From: Anaerolineae bacterium
GTDB lineage: Bacteria > Chloroflexota > Anaerolineae > Aggregatilineales > Aggregatilineaceae
DNA: 64,000 nucleotides
Direction: 5' to 3'
Assembly: GCA_016930015.1 (NCBI GenBank)
Contig: JAFGHR010000124.1
Span: 1-64,000 of the forward strand
The position numbers and the translations under genes were made by a program. This document shows, in pieces, positions 1 to 9,281 of the stretch (the stretch's first letter is position 1; every line of letters begins with the position of its first letter). The notes below the pieces were generated by a model that was given only the letters and a program-made list of their open reading frames with translations, was not told the origin of the DNA and did not search any database.

Positions 1-76
1 ATCTCAATGAAACGCCATTCGAAACAGACTTCATGGCGCAATATGCGCCTGCTATATTATGCGAGTTCTAATTGGC

Positions 77-190
77 TTATCCATGAGCCAGCCCGGACGC
101 GCCCGGCATCCCCAGGATCACGAGCAGGACACCTGCTGCACACCATACCGCCCGCCGGTGGCTGTGTTTACGCTGCTTCATTGCTGCCAC
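77..190 (-). CDS. Possible 37-residue signal-peptide-like microprotein
   Basis: A short reading frame lies 87 bases beyond the recJ stop on the same strand. It starts at a GTG (190) preceded at good spacing by AAGGGG; an in-frame ATG follows at 181. The product begins with a basic stretch (KQRKHSHRR), has a hydrophobic run (AAGVLLVILGMPG) and ends GASGLAHG before a TAA stop, so it looks like a signal peptide or single-pass membrane peptide. No family is recognised. Chance is a real alternative at this length. Bases 35-49, beyond it, form a perfect palindrome (GGCGCA-ATA-TGCGCC). Confidence 0.25.
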   Translation of the reverse strand: MAAMKQRKHSHRRAVWCAAGVLLVILGMPGASGLAHG

Positions 191-277
191 GAGTCCCCTT
201 GATTAACAACATGAACCGCCGCCCGGTACAAATCCGTTCCCGGATGGCGGTGTTTTTCCCCAGGCAAGCAACCCGGC

Positions 278-2038
278 TCAGGTCGAGGGGGCGATATCCT
301 GCACGTTCATCTGAAGCCGCGTGTGGCCGTTCCACTCGTTGATCTCCAGGTGGTAGACCACGTCGATATAGTCCGGCAGCCGGTCGGCCCAATCACCCTG
401 GCGAAACGCGATCCCGTCAACCTGAGTCAGACCGTTCGACACCTTCAACCGCAGATGTTTACCTTCCCGGCCCACAGTCCGCGCCTCGACTACGCGCAGC
501 CGTTCGGTTTTGAGCAGGGGAGCGCTGTTACTGGCGCCGGTTGGTTCCAGGCGATTCAATGCTTCGGCCAGGCCCATTGTTAACTGATCAAACGGCACCT
601 CGGCATCGATATCCAACGTAGGCCGGAGTTCCTGGCCGTGCAGCGCCTCGGCGGCGAGCGCGGCCAGCCGCTCACGGAGTTCCTGCACATTCTCATCCCT
701 GACCGTGAATCCGGCGGCTTGAGCGTGCCCGCCGTGCCGGATCAGCAGGTCGGCGCACTGGTCCAGCGCCTGGGTGATGTTAAATTCCGGGATGCTGCGG
801 CACGACCCGCGCCACGACTGTTTATCTTCGTCCTGGCCGATAACCACTGCCGGACGGTAATATTCCTCACACAGACGCCCCGCCACCAGGCCCACAATAC
901 CGTGCGGAACCGTCACCCCGGCGTCAAAAATCAACGATACATCGCCGTTCGTTTCGGCCAGGATTCGCTCGCGTGCATTTTCGACGGCCTCTACGGTCAA
1001 CTGCTGGCGCTTGACGTTCAGTTCCTGCAACTGCTGGGCCAGTTTTCCGGCTTCGGGCATATCCGACATCAGCAGATCACAGGCAATAATGGCGTTATCC
1101 AGCCGTCCCGCCGCGTTGATGCGCGGTCCCAGCATAAACGCGATGGTGGTCGTTGTCGCGCTCTGGCGTTCCGGGTCGATCCCGGCCACCCGCATCAACT
1201 CATAAATGCCGGGACGCTGCGCCCGGCTGAGCACGTCCAGGCCGCGCCGCACCAATTCGCGGTTTTCGATACGATCCAGCGGGGCGAGATCGGCCACAGT
1301 GCCCAGCGCCACCAGGTCTAACAGGTCTTCAAGCAGCATCGTTGGGCGGAAACCACCTTGTTTGGAGGCCGCCGCAAACAGCGCCTCCGCCAGTTTGTAC
1401 GCCACCCCGACCCCGGCCAGCATATCCTCCGGGTAGCCGTTGGTGCGCCCTTCTTCCTGGCGGCGGCGCGCGTCGATCTTGGGATCGAGCACGGCCAGCG
1501 CGGGCGGCAGAGTTTCGCCCAGCGAATGGTGATCGGTCACGATCATATCCAGACCAATCGACTGCGCGAATGCGACCTCGTCCACCGAACGAATGCCACA
1601 GTCAACCGTGATCACGAGCTTAACGTTTTCACTGTGCAGCGTTTTGAGGGCTTCGTTGTTCAGACCGTACCCCTCGTCAACCCGGTTCGGAATGTAGGGC
1701 CGGACACGCCCGCCCAGCGCTTCCAGCGCTTGCGTGAGCAGCGCGGTACTGGTTACGCCATCAGCGTCAAAATCGCCGTAGATCGCGATCAGTTCATCAT
1801 CCTTGAGGGCTTTTCGAACGCGCCCGACGGCCTCCGACATGCCATGCATGGAAAATGGGTTGTGCAGCGCCGTGTCACCACCATCCAGAAAACGCTGCGC
1901 CTTCTCGGCGGTATCCTGGCCACGGTTGTACAACACCTGCGCCATCACCGGATGGTAGCTGTTTAAGTTGTCTAGCACATGACGGGGAGCACGGTCCGGC
2001 ACACGCCATCGTTTGGCCGTTCCAGCAGAATCAAACAC
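278..2038 (-). CDS. recJ: Single-stranded-DNA-specific exonuclease RecJ
   Basis: RecJ degrades single-stranded DNA 5' to 3' in recombination and in mismatch and base-excision repair. The 586-residue product has the family layout: a DHH phosphoesterase domain with metal-binding motifs YGDFDADG (near residue 90), VDCGI and TDHH, then a DHHA1 domain with RHGGHAQAAG, then a C-terminal OB-like region. Length is normal for a compact RecJ. The start is a GTG at 2038 preceded by AGAGG at 6-base spacing; no better upstream start is visible. It lies 124 bases downstream of mutS on the same strand, so both repair genes may be co-transcribed, although a possible -10 (GATAAT) sits in the gap. Family assignment is strong. 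Confidence 0.95.
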   Translation of the reverse strand: MFDSAGTAKRWRVPDRAPRHVLDNLNSYHPVMAQVLYNRGQDTAEKAQRFLDGGDTALHNPFSMHGMSEAVGRVRKALKDDELIAIYGDFDADGVTSTALLTQALEALGGRVRPYIPNRVDEGYGLNNEALKTLHSENVKLVITVDCGIRSVDEVAFAQSIGLDMIVTDHHSLGETLPPALAVLDPKIDARRRQEEGRTNGYPEDMLAGVGVAYKLAEALFAAASKQGGFRPTMLLEDLLDLVALGTVADLAPLDRIENRELVRRGLDVLSRAQRPGIYELMRVAGIDPERQSATTTTIAFMLGPRINAAGRLDNAIIACDLLMSDMPEAGKLAQQLQELNVKRQQLTVEAVENARERILAETNGDVSLIFDAGVTVPHGIVGLVAGRLCEEYYRPAVVIGQDEDKQSWRGSCRSIPEFNITQALDQCADLLIRHGGHAQAAGFTVRDENVQELRERLAALAAEALHGQELRPTLDIDAEVPFDQLTMGLAEALNRLEPTGASNSAPLLKTERLRVVEARTVGREGKHLRLKVSNGLTQVDGIAFRQGDWADRLPDYIDVVYHLEINEWNGHTRLQMNVQDIAPST

Positions 2039-2162
2039 AATAAGCCTCTATTTCTTATTCATTATCACAAGATACATAATTATGTCTGAATTGAGGGATG
2101 TTACCATGCCGAAAATGCGTTGTGCAAATTACACCGTGATCACACAGGGCAGCCATATCAGT

Positions 2163-4760
2163 TTATTCGATCATACGTTTGAGTTCGTACAGGATGGTGA
2201 TCGCGTCCAGCGGTGACATTTCATCGATCTGCAACTGCCGCAGCGCTTCGATCACCGGGTCCGGGTCGGCCTGGAAAAATGACAACTGCACCGGGCCGTC
2301 GGGCGTTTCGCGTTTCTCGACAGAAAAATCCCCGCCTGACGCCTCAAGCTCCAGCAGGATATCGGCGGCACGTTTGATCACGCTCTTAGGGATACCGGCC
2401 AGGCGGGCTACATGTATTCCGTATGACCGGTCAGCGCCGCCCGGCATCAAGCGGTGCAAAAACACCACGTTCTCGCCGTCCTCGGCCACCACGACGTTAT
2501 AATTCTCGACGCCCGGCAGAATCTCCGCCAGTTCGGTCAGTTCGTGATAATGTGTGGCGAACAACGTCCGCGAACCCAGGCGCGGGTTATTGTGCAAAAA
2601 CTCGACCACGGCCCGCGCAATCGCCATGCCGTCATAGGTGCTGGTGCCCCGCCCCACCTCGTCCAGAATGATCAGGCTGCGCCGCGTGGCATGTGACAGG
2701 ATCAGCGCCAGTTCGACCATTTCCACCATAAACGTAGACTGCCCGGCGTGAATCTCGTCCTGGGCACCGATGCGCGTAAAAATGCGGTCGGCCAGCCCGA
2801 TTGTCGCTTCGCTGGCCGGGACAAAACTGCCGATCTGGGCCATCAGCACGATCAGCGCCACCTGCCGGATGATGGTGCTCTTCCCGGCCATGTTCGGCCC
2901 GGTGATGATGTGCAGCCGTTCCCGTTCGTCAAAATGGGTGTCGTTGGGTACAAAGCGCTGACCGTGCAGCATACGTTCGACCACCGGGTGCCGCCCGTCG
3001 TGGATATCGAGCATATCGTCATCGGAAAGCGTAGGCCGCACATAATCCTCACGCGCCGCCACGTCGGCCAGTGATGCAAAAACGTCCAGGTGCGCCAGTG
3101 CGCGCGCCGTGCGCAGCAGCGACTCGGCATGATCCAGCACCCGGTCGCACACATCACGAAACAGGCGCTCCTCAATTTCGAGCAGCCGCTCCTCGGCGTT
3201 CAGGATCAGCGATTCGTATTCTTTCAGGTCGGGCGTGATATACCGCTCGGAACTGACCAGCGTTTGTTTACGAATGTAATCATCAGGCACACGTTCGGTG
3301 TTGGCCCGGCTGACTTCGATGTAGTAGCCAAACACCTTGTTGTAGCCGACTTTCAGGCTCTTGATACCGGTACGTTCGCGCTCGGTGGTTTCCAGGTTAG
3401 CCACCCAGTCTTTCGCGCTGCGGCTGGCTGTGATCACGTCGTCCAGATCGGGCGCATAACCGCGCCGGATGACGCCCGACGTGTTTAACGTGGCCGGGGT
3501 GTCGTCGTCAATGGCCGCTTGCACCAGCGCGACCACGTCCGCGCACGGGTCGAGCATGTCAGCGACAGGTGCCAGCACCGCCGCCCTGGAAATCGCCTCA
3601 CGCAGATCGGGCACGGTTTCCAGGCTGGCCGCCAGCGCCAGCAGGTCACGCGGACCGGCGCGCCCGGCCAACAGGCGGTTGGTCAGCCGTTCCAGATCGC
3701 TCACTTTGCGCAGATCATCGCGCACGGCAGCGCGTGTTGTCCCGGCTTCGAACAGCGCTTCAACCGCGTCGAACCGCGCTTCCAACCGGTCGCGGCTTAA
3801 CAGCGGCTGGCCGATCCAGGTGCGCAGCAAGCGCCCGCCCATCGGTGTGATGGTCCGGTCGAGCACGTCCAGCAGCGAGCCGCGTTTGCTGCGGTCGCGG
3901 ATCGTCTCGACCAGCTCCAGGTTCCGGCGCGTGGCCGTGTCCAACATCATAAAACTGGCCGTGGAATAACACCGCACGCCGGTCAACTGCGCCAGCGCGG
4001 ATCGCTGCGTTTCCTGCAAATAAGCCAGAATAGCGCCCGCCGCGCATACGGCCAGGGGCTGATTCTGCAAGCCGAACCCGTCCAGCGTGGATACGCCAAA
4101 ATGGTCGTGCAGCGTTTGCCGTGCGAAACCCAGTTCGCAGCGATAATCGGGCAGCGGCGTCAGGTGGGACCCGGCGGGCAGCGTCACACCGTTTTTTGCC
4201 CAACTCGACGGCAGCAGCACTTCGCGCGGTTCCAGGCGGGCCAGTTCTTCGACCACGCTCATCGTCGTGTCGTTACCGTTGAACTGTGTAGCGGCAAATT
4301 CGCCGGTGCTGATGTCCACATACGCCAGCCCGACCCCGGCCCAACTGGTCCCCTCACGATCCGGTTCCGGGGCGAGCGCCAGCAGGTAGTTATGGCACGT
4401 ATCGGCCAGCATCCCCGGCTCCATCACGGTCCCCGGCGTGATCACGCGTGACACGGCGCGCGGCGTCAGCCCGTTGACCGGCTCACTGCCGACCTGCTCG
4501 ATCACGGCCACGTGATACCCTTTTTCAACCAGCCGGGCAATGTAGCCCTCGACGGCGTGATGCGGCACGCCGCACATCGGCACGCGCTCGCCCTTGGAAA
4601 CCGGGCGACCGGTCAGCACCAGGTCCAATTCACGGGCGGCCAGTTCGGCGTCATCGTCGAACATTTCATAAAAATCACCCAGACGAAACATCACAATCGC
4701 GTCTGGGAACTGGGCTTTAAAATCCAGGTACTGCTGGCGGGATGGCGTAACCTTAGCCAT
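2163..4760 (-). CDS. mutS: DNA mismatch repair protein MutS
   Basis: MutS recognises base mismatches and small loops and starts mismatch repair. The protein (865 residues from the chosen start) has the mismatch-reading motif F30-Y31-E32 in domain I, a central lever/clamp region, and a C-terminal ABC-type ATPase with Walker A TGPNMAGKST, a DEVGRGTSTYDG Walker B/signature region and the conserved THYHEL. Length is standard for MutS1. I chose the ATG at 4760 because family similarity begins at MAKVTPSRQQ; the frame stays open to a GTG at 4793, but those residues (FLRIGEQQQL) do not look like MutS. A GGAG lies about 14 bases upstream, which is rather far. recJ follows downstream. No mutL is present in the window. 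Confidence 0.96.
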   Translation of the reverse strand: MAKVTPSRQQYLDFKAQFPDAIVMFRLGDFYEMFDDDAELAARELDLVLTGRPVSKGERVPMCGVPHHAVEGYIARLVEKGYHVAVIEQVGSEPVNGLTPRAVSRVITPGTVMEPGMLADTCHNYLLALAPEPDREGTSWAGVGLAYVDISTGEFAATQFNGNDTTMSVVEELARLEPREVLLPSSWAKNGVTLPAGSHLTPLPDYRCELGFARQTLHDHFGVSTLDGFGLQNQPLAVCAAGAILAYLQETQRSALAQLTGVRCYSTASFMMLDTATRRNLELVETIRDRSKRGSLLDVLDRTITPMGGRLLRTWIGQPLLSRDRLEARFDAVEALFEAGTTRAAVRDDLRKVSDLERLTNRLLAGRAGPRDLLALAASLETVPDLREAISRAAVLAPVADMLDPCADVVALVQAAIDDDTPATLNTSGVIRRGYAPDLDDVITASRSAKDWVANLETTERERTGIKSLKVGYNKVFGYYIEVSRANTERVPDDYIRKQTLVSSERYITPDLKEYESLILNAEERLLEIEERLFRDVCDRVLDHAESLLRTARALAHLDVFASLADVAAREDYVRPTLSDDDMLDIHDGRHPVVERMLHGQRFVPNDTHFDERERLHIITGPNMAGKSTIIRQVALIVLMAQIGSFVPASEATIGLADRIFTRIGAQDEIHAGQSTFMVEMVELALILSHATRRSLIILDEVGRGTSTYDGMAIARAVVEFLHNNPRLGSRTLFATHYHELTELAEILPGVENYNVVVAEDGENVVFLHRLMPGGADRSYGIHVARLAGIPKSVIKRAADILLELEASGGDFSVEKRETPDGPVQLSFFQADPDPVIEALRQLQIDEMSPLDAITILYELKRMIE

Positions 4761-4973
4761 AAGCTGCTGCTGTTCTCCGATCCTCAAAAACACGGTGACC
4801 GGCGGTTGTTATTCATGCCGATTCTGGTTTATAGTTTTTAGCCGAGAAATTTTCACAAACAAACCGCGTATGGCGGTGTATTCTAACAGGGGTCCCTGGC
4901 CCCGACAACCATCGGGCTACCACGCCTGCGGGTCTCGTGATAAACTGGTGATATGGATGGGAGCAAAAATTGT

Positions 4974-5924
4974 ATGACCGAGTGCATTATCGGTGTTGAT
5001 CTGGGTGGCACCCAAATGCGGGCGGCGCGGTTTGACGATCGCCTAAACATACTCGAACGTGTCGCGGAACCCACATTGGCTCACGAAGGTTTTGACCGCG
5101 TAATTGAGCGGCTGCTGGCTGTCATTGCGCGGATCGTGCCGGACGACTGCGAATCGGTGCAGGGCATCGGCGTGTCGGCACCGGGGCCGATCGATCCCCA
5201 TAGCGGCGTGATTGTGCTGCCGCCCAACCTGCCCGGCTGGAACAATGTTCCACTTCGTAAGATCATTCAGGAGCATTTTGGCATCACAACCTATCTTGGT
5301 AATGATGCCAACGTGGCGGCGCTGGCCGAAACCATGCGCGGCGCGGCCAAAGGCTACCGGTACGTGGTCTATCTGACCGTGAGCACCGGCATCGGCAGCG
5401 GCATCATCGATAATGGGCACCTGGTGCTGGGAGCACACGGCCTGGGAGCCGAAGCCGGGCACATGGTGCTGGTGGTTGATGGGTATGTTTCCTCACTGGA
5501 ACAAGAGGCCGCCGGTCCAGCTATCGCACGCCGGGCTGTCGCACGCCTGGAAACCGGTGAAGTGTCGGTTATCCGTGATCGGGTCGATGGCGATCTGAGC
5601 GCGATCACCGCCAAAATCGTCGGCCAGGCAGCGGCAGACGGGGACACGCTGGCGATCGAGTTGATCACGTATGCCGGGCGTATGGTGGGCCTGGGCATCG
5701 CGAACCTGCTGCACCTGTTTAACCCTCAAGTCATCGTGGTGGGCGGCGGCGTGACCAAAACCGGCGAATTGTTATTTGCTCCCATGCGTGAGGCAGCACG
5801 GCAGCACGTGCTCGATCCGGCTTACAGCGAACATGTACCCATCGTCCCAGCGGCGCTGGGTGGCAATGTAGCCTTGATCGGGGCGGCAGCCCTGGTCAGT
5901 ACGCAGGGCGGAAGTTACGTATAA
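4974..5924 (+). CDS. ROK-family sugar kinase (glucokinase-like) lacking the zinc motif
   Basis: ROK kinases phosphorylate hexoses such as glucose or N-acetyl sugars with ATP in the cytoplasm. The 316-residue product shows the ATP-binding loop VDLGGTQMRAA (residues 8-18), catalytic Asp in LGNDANVAA (D111), the STGIGSG phosphate loop and the AGHM histidine (H163). The zinc-binding Cys-x-Cys-Gly-x-x-Gly-Cys that normally follows GHM is absent: the chain goes from GHMVLVVDG straight to YVSSLEQEAAG, a gap of roughly ten residues with all three cysteines lost. Activity and substrate are therefore uncertain. The ATG at 4974 has GGGAG about 11 bases upstream; an ATG at 4953 is also in frame but less well placed. 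It is divergent from mutS. Confidence 0.85.
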   Translation: MTECIIGVDLGGTQMRAARFDDRLNILERVAEPTLAHEGFDRVIERLLAVIARIVPDDCESVQGIGVSAPGPIDPHSGVIVLPPNLPGWNNVPLRKIIQEHFGITTYLGNDANVAALAETMRGAAKGYRYVVYLTVSTGIGSGIIDNGHLVLGAHGLGAEAGHMVLVVDGYVSSLEQEAAGPAIARRAVARLETGEVSVIRDRVDGDLSAITAKIVGQAAADGDTLAIELITYAGRMVGLGIANLLHLFNPQVIVVGGGVTKTGELLFAPMREAARQHVLDPAYSEHVPIVPAALGGNVALIGAAALVSTQGGSYV

Positions 5925-5992
5925 TCTGAGGTGGCGTGGGCACCCAGCCGCAGGCGCAGATATTCTTGTCGGTCGTACGGGGAACAAAAACT

Positions 5993-6694
5993 ATGGATAA
6001 TGACACAACGGTGCTGGTAATCGACGATGATCAAACATTGATCCAACTCGTATCAAGCGCACTGACACAAGAAAATTTTGCCGTTATAACTGCCTACGAT
6101 GGTCAAGAAGGGCTGCGCCAGATGTACCAGGAGCACCCCGATCTGGTCATCCTCGACATCAACATGCCAACGATGGATGGCTGGACCGTTTGCCAGCGTA
6201 TCCGTGAAGTCAGCAACGTCCCGATTATTATGCTAACCGCCCGTGATGATCCCGAAGAAATCGTCAAAGGGCTGGACATGGGCGCAGACGATTACATCAA
6301 CAAACCGTTTCAGATCAACGTCCTGTTAGCCCGTATACGGGCGAATCTTCGCCGGGCCGCTACCGAACCCACCACCTTTAAGCAAAATGTGGTCTACAGT
6401 GACGACTACCTGGCGATCAACCTTGAAGAACACCGCATAACGATACGGGGCGAGCCGATGCGCCTGACGCCAACCGAGTTTAACTTAATGGCGCACCTGG
6501 TCGATGCGGCCCCCCGCATCGTGCCGTATCGCGAACTACTCGAGCAGGTATGGGGTTTCGAATACATTGACGACATTGATTACCTGCGCGTGTATGTCTG
6601 GCACCTGCGCCGCAAACTGGAACCCAATTCCAAAGAACCAACCTACATCATCAACGAGTTAGGCGTGGGATACCGCTTTGAAAAGCAGTATTGA
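5993..6694 (+). CDS. OmpR/PhoB-type response regulator
   Basis: This is a two-component response regulator that binds DNA when phosphorylated. The receiver domain (residues 6-117) has the acidic pocket VIDDD (D11-D12), phospho-acceptor D55 in ILDINMPTMDG, switch Thr in LTARDD and Lys104 in NKPF. The C-terminal winged-helix (about 130-230) has the typical RLTPTEFNLMAHL and VYVWHLRRKL helices and ends GVGYRFE. I placed the start at 5993, where MDNDTTVLVIDDD begins and GGGGAA precedes; an earlier in-frame start at 5936 adds non-conserved residues. The histidine kinase starting at 6943 in the same orientation is its likely partner. The 248-base gap between them holds no gene I can see. Confidence 0.93.
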   Translation: MDNDTTVLVIDDDQTLIQLVSSALTQENFAVITAYDGQEGLRQMYQEHPDLVILDINMPTMDGWTVCQRIREVSNVPIIMLTARDDPEEIVKGLDMGADDYINKPFQINVLLARIRANLRRAATEPTTFKQNVVYSDDYLAINLEEHRITIRGEPMRLTPTEFNLMAHLVDAAPRIVPYRELLEQVWGFEYIDDIDYLRVYVWHLRRKLEPNSKEPTYIINELGVGYRFEKQY

Positions 6695-6942
6695 TCAGGC
6701 CGGGTGCTGCTAACGGTCGCGTTTCCCTAACCGTTGTGCTTCGCTGACAGGCGTGCTGATAGTCACAGTACGCCGGTGTCCGCACGTCTGTTTACCATAG
6801 CGCCCGCTGCTCCACCCTCGTGTGATCATTATCTCGTTGGTTTGTATTTTTTCATGCCCCAAATCTTCAGATAAAGGTATAATTAGCAAAGCATAATTTG
6901 ACAACTTTTCCACATCACTATCCTGCAGAAGGGCCTGCTGTT

Positions 6943-9072
6943 GTGAAATCATTTTGGCTTTATATCCTCGCAGCAATACTCATTCTTATCATTTTCCTGT
7001 TAGCGTCCGGTTGGATGGAACAGGACACGTTGGCAAGGCAGGAAGCTAAATTTAACAATCAGCAAGCGCTCCAGGTACAACTCAGCACCAAGAGTATCGA
7101 AGATGCTTTTGCCCGGATTCCCAACTTAATGGATTTATTCGCGGCCTACAGCGTGTCTATGTTCAGCGACGAAGTTAAGCCGATCGTGTTTCAATATATT
7201 GTTGATACGCTGATTAGTGAGTCATACCTCGACATAGTCGCCGTTGGTTTTTACAAGGACCCAAACGCCCAGCCCATAGTTTACGCTGATTCTGACCAGA
7301 TAGAACAAGTCGAGCAAGACACCTTGACCGCCTGGGTGAACACCTATTGGGATACCGTTGCTACAACCGGTGACTATGTCGTCACTCCCTTTACAATCAC
7401 CACAGACAGCCAATACTATGGCGTGCTGCACCCGGTGGAAAGCCGCAGCGGTTTTGACGGTGTGATGGTGGTCGCCGTGGATTTCAAACCGTTGTTAGAG
7501 CGCTATATCATCCCGGTACGTTCAGGCGAGTTTGGCGCCGCCTGGATACACGACAACACCGGGCTTGTGATCTATGATCACGAGCCTGAAACCGTCGGCC
7601 AAAACGTACATGACATCGCGGCCAGTTATCCTGATCTGGCCCGGACTATCGCTGACATGTTGGCGCGAGATTCGGGCCAGGACGAATATCACTACACCAT
7701 CGAACTGGGCGGCAAGGTGCACCGTAAGCTGGTCGCCTGGGATACCGCCCACCTGGGCAACCAACGGCTGACGATCGCGCTGTCGGCACCTGACACCGAA
7801 GTGAACGCTGATGTCGCCTTTTTTCGCCGTCAGACCCTGCTGTTGGGTATGCTGCTGGGTATCACGTTGGTGATATCGGCCTGGGCCATCTTCCAGACGC
7901 AGCAGCACCGGATGGAAAAGCTGGTAGCATCCCGTACCCTGGAACTCGAACAACTCAACAATCAACTCGAACAACGGGTGCTCGACCGTACAGCAGAACT
8001 GGACCAGGAGCGCGCCCAACTCCGCGCCATCCTGGATGCGATGGGCGACGGGCTGATTTACTACGAGAACAACCAGATCAAGTACCACAACCAGGCGCTA
8101 ACTGAACTGCTGAATATCCCACCGGGCCAACTCCGCGAGCATATCGAGCAGTTGAGCAGTTCCATCACGGCTACCAAAGGTATTGTCGAGCGCCTGCCGA
8201 ATCAACCGGGCGCAACCCGCGCGGGCCGCCACGTCTGGCGCCGGGAAATGAAGCTCCGGCGTGTAGGCGGCAGCGAGTTTGACGCCGAACTGACCGTAGC
8301 TCAGGTACGGAATTCGAATGACCGGCATCTTGGCAGTGTGAGTGTCATCCGTGATATCAGCCAACACAAAGCACTTCAGGCTGAAAAAGACCGGTTCATT
8401 GCCAACGCGTCGCACGAACTGCGAACCCCCCTGTCCAACCTGAAAACCCGGCTGTATCTGATGCGTCACCAACCCAACAAGCTGTCCGAGCATCTGGACG
8501 TGATCGAGGATGTCAGCAACATGATGATCGCGCTGGTCGAAGACCTGCTCGACGTGACGCGCTTCAAACGCGGTGACATACGTATTCAGTGCCAGCCGCT
8601 TGTCCTGCAAGACATGATACAGAACGTTATCCACGTCCAGGAACACAACATAGAGCGCAAAAACGTCTCGGTTATCACGGATTTTCCGCCCGAACCGGTT
8701 GTCGTCCAGGCCGACCCGCGCCGCCTGCGGCAAATGCTGTCCAACCTGATCTTGACCGCGATCACGTTCACCGGGGCGCATGAACAGGTAGACGTGCAGC
8801 TAACCATCGACAAAAAACAGGAACCCAATTGGGCCGTCATCCGGATTCAAGATCACGGGCCGGACATCTCAGATTATCACGTCGCACACCTGTTTGAGCC
8901 GTTCTCGCGTTCTAACCCCGGTAACTCGTTGGGCACCGGCCTGGGATTAACGATTGCCAAAGCGATCACCGATCTGCACGGGGGACACATCACCGCCGAA
9001 AGCCGTCCCGGTCGAGGCAACGCCTACATGGTCAAGCTGCTGCTGTCTACGCCGGACGAATTGAACGGCTGA
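6943..9072 (+). CDS. Membrane sensor histidine kinase (Cache-like sensor, PAS, HisKA, HATPase)
   Basis: This is the sensor of a two-component pair, probably partner of the regulator at 5993. Order of parts: transmembrane helix at residues 4-22; an extracytoplasmic double-Cache-like domain to about 290; a second transmembrane helix (LLLGMLLGITLVISAWAIF); a coiled coil; a PAS-like domain (about 355-475); HisKA with phospho-acceptor H491 in NASHELRTPLSNL; and an HATPase_c domain with the G-box GTGLGLTIAKAI. The usual N-box is degenerate, reading MLSNLILTAITF where NLLxNAxKF is expected, so the Asn that binds magnesium is replaced. I chose the GTG at 6943 because GAAGGG precedes it; a TTG at 6898 would add 15 residues. 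The ligand cannot be told from sequence. Confidence 0.9.
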   Translation: MKSFWLYILAAILILIIFLLASGWMEQDTLARQEAKFNNQQALQVQLSTKSIEDAFARIPNLMDLFAAYSVSMFSDEVKPIVFQYIVDTLISESYLDIVAVGFYKDPNAQPIVYADSDQIEQVEQDTLTAWVNTYWDTVATTGDYVVTPFTITTDSQYYGVLHPVESRSGFDGVMVVAVDFKPLLERYIIPVRSGEFGAAWIHDNTGLVIYDHEPETVGQNVHDIAASYPDLARTIADMLARDSGQDEYHYTIELGGKVHRKLVAWDTAHLGNQRLTIALSAPDTEVNADVAFFRRQTLLLGMLLGITLVISAWAIFQTQQHRMEKLVASRTLELEQLNNQLEQRVLDRTAELDQERAQLRAILDAMGDGLIYYENNQIKYHNQALTELLNIPPGQLREHIEQLSSSITATKGIVERLPNQPGATRAGRHVWRREMKLRRVGGSEFDAELTVAQVRNSNDRHLGSVSVIRDISQHKALQAEKDRFIANASHELRTPLSNLKTRLYLMRHQPNKLSEHLDVIEDVSNMMIALVEDLLDVTRFKRGDIRIQCQPLVLQDMIQNVIHVQEHNIERKNVSVITDFPPEPVVVQADPRRLRQMLSNLILTAITFTGAHEQVDVQLTIDKKQEPNWAVIRIQDHGPDISDYHVAHLFEPFSRSNPGNSLGTGLGLTIAKAITDLHGGHITAESRPGRGNAYMVKLLLSTPDELNG

Positions 9073-9281
9073 CCCGCAACGCCAAGACTGGCTCTTGCGT
9101 TTCGACCGCCCTGGCGCGATAATGCGGTGGCTGCGATTAATGTTGGATGGTGTGCACCGCGAGCAGGCATCATCAGCTTTTGCGTGGTCAACGCCAACAT
9201 CATCAGATTTGCATACATCGCATTGAACCCGCGAGTTCGCCAATCTACACAAGACAATCAACTGGTTTCAGGAGAAATTAG

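Noticed and set aside
1..34. Possible minus-strand gene start (ATG at 34) running out of the window
   Set aside because: Only eleven codons are visible and the ATG abuts a palindrome; nothing can be decided.
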